From Anaerolineales bacterium (lineage in GTDB: Bacteria > Chloroflexota > Anaerolineae > Epilineales > JAANWY01), in assembly GCA_018263655.1 (NCBI GenBank), contig JAANWY010000007.1:1-6581 (forward strand): a DNA stretch of 6,581 nucleotides, given 5' to 3'. Below are positions 5,653 to 6,581 of this stretch, in pieces. Below the pieces are notes generated by a model. It was not told the DNA's origin. It did not search any database and saw only the letters and a program-made list of their open reading frames with translations. The position numbers and the translations under genes are program-made. Numbering within the stretch: position 1 is the first letter of the stretch; each line of letters opens with the position of its first letter.

Positions 5653-6456
5653 TTACTTGTCGCGCTGCGCCAGCAGATAGCGCACGCTACGCTGCGTCCC
5701 TTGCAGAAAATCGCCGGCGCCCTCGAATTCGCTGCACACCGCCCCCTGATAGCCGGCGGCGGCCAACGCGGCCAACCAGTCAGATAGAGGTAGCTCACCC
5801 TCGCCGGCCGGCACGAACTCGAACTGATCACCACGCCAGACGCCATCCTTGACGTGGACGTTGACTGTGTGGGGTAGAGCCGCCTCGAAATCGGCCTGGG
5901 CTTGGGCTAGGTTGTGGCCGGCCCAGCAGAAGTTGCCCGTGTCCAGGGTCAGCCCGACGTTGGCTGCTCCTACTTCCTGTACAAGCCGGGCTAGCAGCGG
6001 CCCATCGTTGAGCAGATGGCCGTGGTTCTCGATAGCGAGGGTCACGCCCAGAGGCTCCGCTAGGCGCGCTGCTTGCTGGAAGCCGGCGACCAGCGATGGC
6101 CAGACCGTCTCCAACGTCGTATCGGGCTTGGGATCGCCTGGAAATGCTCGCACGACGCTCACGCCCAGTTCCGAGGCCAAGCGACAGGCGTCCAGGAGTC
6201 GTTTCACTTGGGTGGCCAGGGCATCTTGATCGCGCTGGGCGAAATCGTTGTAGCCGCTTATCCCGCCGATCTGCACGCCGGCTGTCGCGGCCCAGTCACG
6301 TATCTGGGGGATGGTCTGATGGTCAAAAATCAGGCCGGCATGGAGCTCTGGTTGGCTGTTCAACTCCAAGCACTCGCCCCCCATGGCCCGAACGTCGTCG
6401 AACACCTGAGGAAGGGGCTTGCCGCTCCAGCCTAAGCTGACTGCACCGATTTTCAT
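5653..6456 (-). CDS. Sugar isomerase/epimerase, xylose-isomerase-like TIM barrel (AP endonuclease 2 superfamily)
   Basis: This 267-residue soluble protein probably isomerizes or epimerizes a sugar or sugar derivative using a divalent metal. Its length and pattern are those of the family. Strand ends carry the expected metal ligands: E143 (AIENHG), D172 (LDTGNF), H201 (NVHVKD) and E243 or E245 (CSEFEG). The opening MKIGAVSLGW is the typical first strand. An upstream in-frame ATG at 6471 would add five residues, but GGAGGTGA (6462-6469, minus) lies inside that extension and five bases before the ATG at 6456, so 6456 is preferred. It is the first gene of the apparent operon with the nucleotidyltransferase-kinase, which suggests that it prepares or diverts the kinase's sugar. 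The superfamily also includes inosose dehydratases, hydroxypyruvate isomerases and endonuclease IV. The sugar context favours isomerase/epimerase, but the substrate is not determinable. Confidence 0.85.
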   Translation of the reverse strand: MKIGAVSLGWSGKPLPQVFDDVRAMGGECLELNSQPELHAGLIFDHQTIPQIRDWAATAGVQIGGISGYNDFAQRDQDALATQVKRLLDACRLASELGVSVVRAFPGDPKPDTTLETVWPSLVAGFQQAARLAEPLGVTLAIENHGHLLNDGPLLARLVQEVGAANVGLTLDTGNFCWAGHNLAQAQADFEAALPHTVNVHVKDGVWRGDQFEFVPAGEGELPLSDWLAALAAAGYQGAVCSEFEGAGDFLQGTQRSVRYLLAQRDK

Positions 6457-6461
6457 CTCAG

Positions 6462-6469
6462 TCACCTCC
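6462..6469 (-). promoter_or_regulatory. Ribosome binding site fixing the isomerase start
   Basis: GGAGGTGA on the minus strand is a near-perfect anti-Shine-Dalgarno match. It ends five bases before the ATG at 6456, but overlaps the codons following the ATG at 6471. It therefore selects the inner start. Confidence 0.8.
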
Positions 6470-6486
6470 ATGCCTCGTGACTATTC

Positions 6487-6501
6487 AGGCACTTCGTGCC
6501 T
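6487..6501. repeat. Small hairpin upstream of the isomerase gene
   Basis: AGGCAC and GTGCCT form a perfect 6-bp stem with the 3-base loop TTC. It lies about 30 bp upstream of the isomerase start, in the likely 5' leader on the minus strand. It could be a leader stem, a dyad operator or another short intergenic palindrome. It is too small to call functionally. Confidence 0.4.
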
Positions 6502-6517
6502 ACACAAGAAGAGACCA

Positions 6518-6565
6518 GAAAAGATGGGGGTGTGGGGGCGGCCGCCCCCACACCCCCATCTTTTC
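6518..6565. terminator. Perfect 48-bp palindrome, possible bidirectional terminator
   Basis: The arms 6518-6541 and 6542-6565 are exact reverse complements with no spacer, centred on CGGCCG and rich in G and C. Each strand ends with TTTT after the stem (GATGGGGGTG...CATCTTTTC), the form of an intrinsic terminator readable both ways. It would stop a minus-strand transcript entering from the right of the window and insulate the isomerase operon. The four-base T-run is short, and the central bases must remain unpaired in RNA. A palindromic intergenic repeat is the alternative. Confidence 0.55.
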
Positions 6566-6581
6566 CGCATTTCTCAACTAC

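Noticed and set aside
6457..6471. Longer isomerase start at the ATG at 6471
   Set aside because: The strong GGAGGTGA lies inside this extension and is correctly spaced for the inner ATG. Family members begin at MKIG-like sequences.
6472..6581. Promoter of the minus-strand operon
   Set aside because: The only candidate hexamers (TTGTGT with ATAGTC at 17 bp) are poor and overlap the small hairpin. The real promoter may lie outside the window or be of another type.

Overview
The window carries three protein-coding genes and, at both ends, gene-free stretches rich in palindromes. The DNA is moderately GC-rich with Shine-Dalgarno led genes. The mosaic of short intergenic palindromes (CTTCGACAGGCTCAGG hairpins, CCTTGCGAAGG arms, GATTT/AAATC hairpins) together with the gene content recalls free-living Chloroflexota (Anaerolineae-like) genomes. 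That placement is an inference from style, not from a marker gene.

Layout. Bases 1-600 hold no convincing gene. They contain at least five separate inverted-repeat structures, then a promoter (541-569) and a ribosome binding site for the first gene. Bases 602-2905 (+) encode a 12-helix major facilitator superfamily transporter fused to a C-terminal HEAT-repeat solenoid. Bases 2900-5629 (-) encode a 909-residue fusion of a GlmU-like sugar-1-phosphate nucleotidyltransferase with a galactokinase-like GHMP kinase. Bases 5653-6456 (-) encode a xylose-isomerase-like TIM-barrel sugar isomerase/epimerase. Bases 6457-6581 hold a small hairpin and a perfect 48-bp palindrome.

How they work together. 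The two minus-strand genes lie 23 bp apart and are probably co-transcribed, isomerase first. Together they could turn a free sugar into its isomer or epimer, phosphorylate it at C1 with ATP, and couple the sugar-1-phosphate to a nucleotide. This would be a compact salvage route to an NDP-sugar. The kinase domain has arginine where galactokinases have the glutamate that contacts the sugar O6, so the substrate is probably not plain galactose; a uronic acid is one possibility. The transporter converges on this pair and overlaps its end by 6 bp, so it is a neighbour rather than an operon member, and its substrate is unknown.

The best leads are the kinase-pyrophosphorylase fusion with its altered sugar-binding motif and nucleotidyltransferase insertion, the transporter-HEAT fusion, and the structured repeats upstream of the transporter. 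One of these is a branched element whose two hairpins differ by compensatory base changes.
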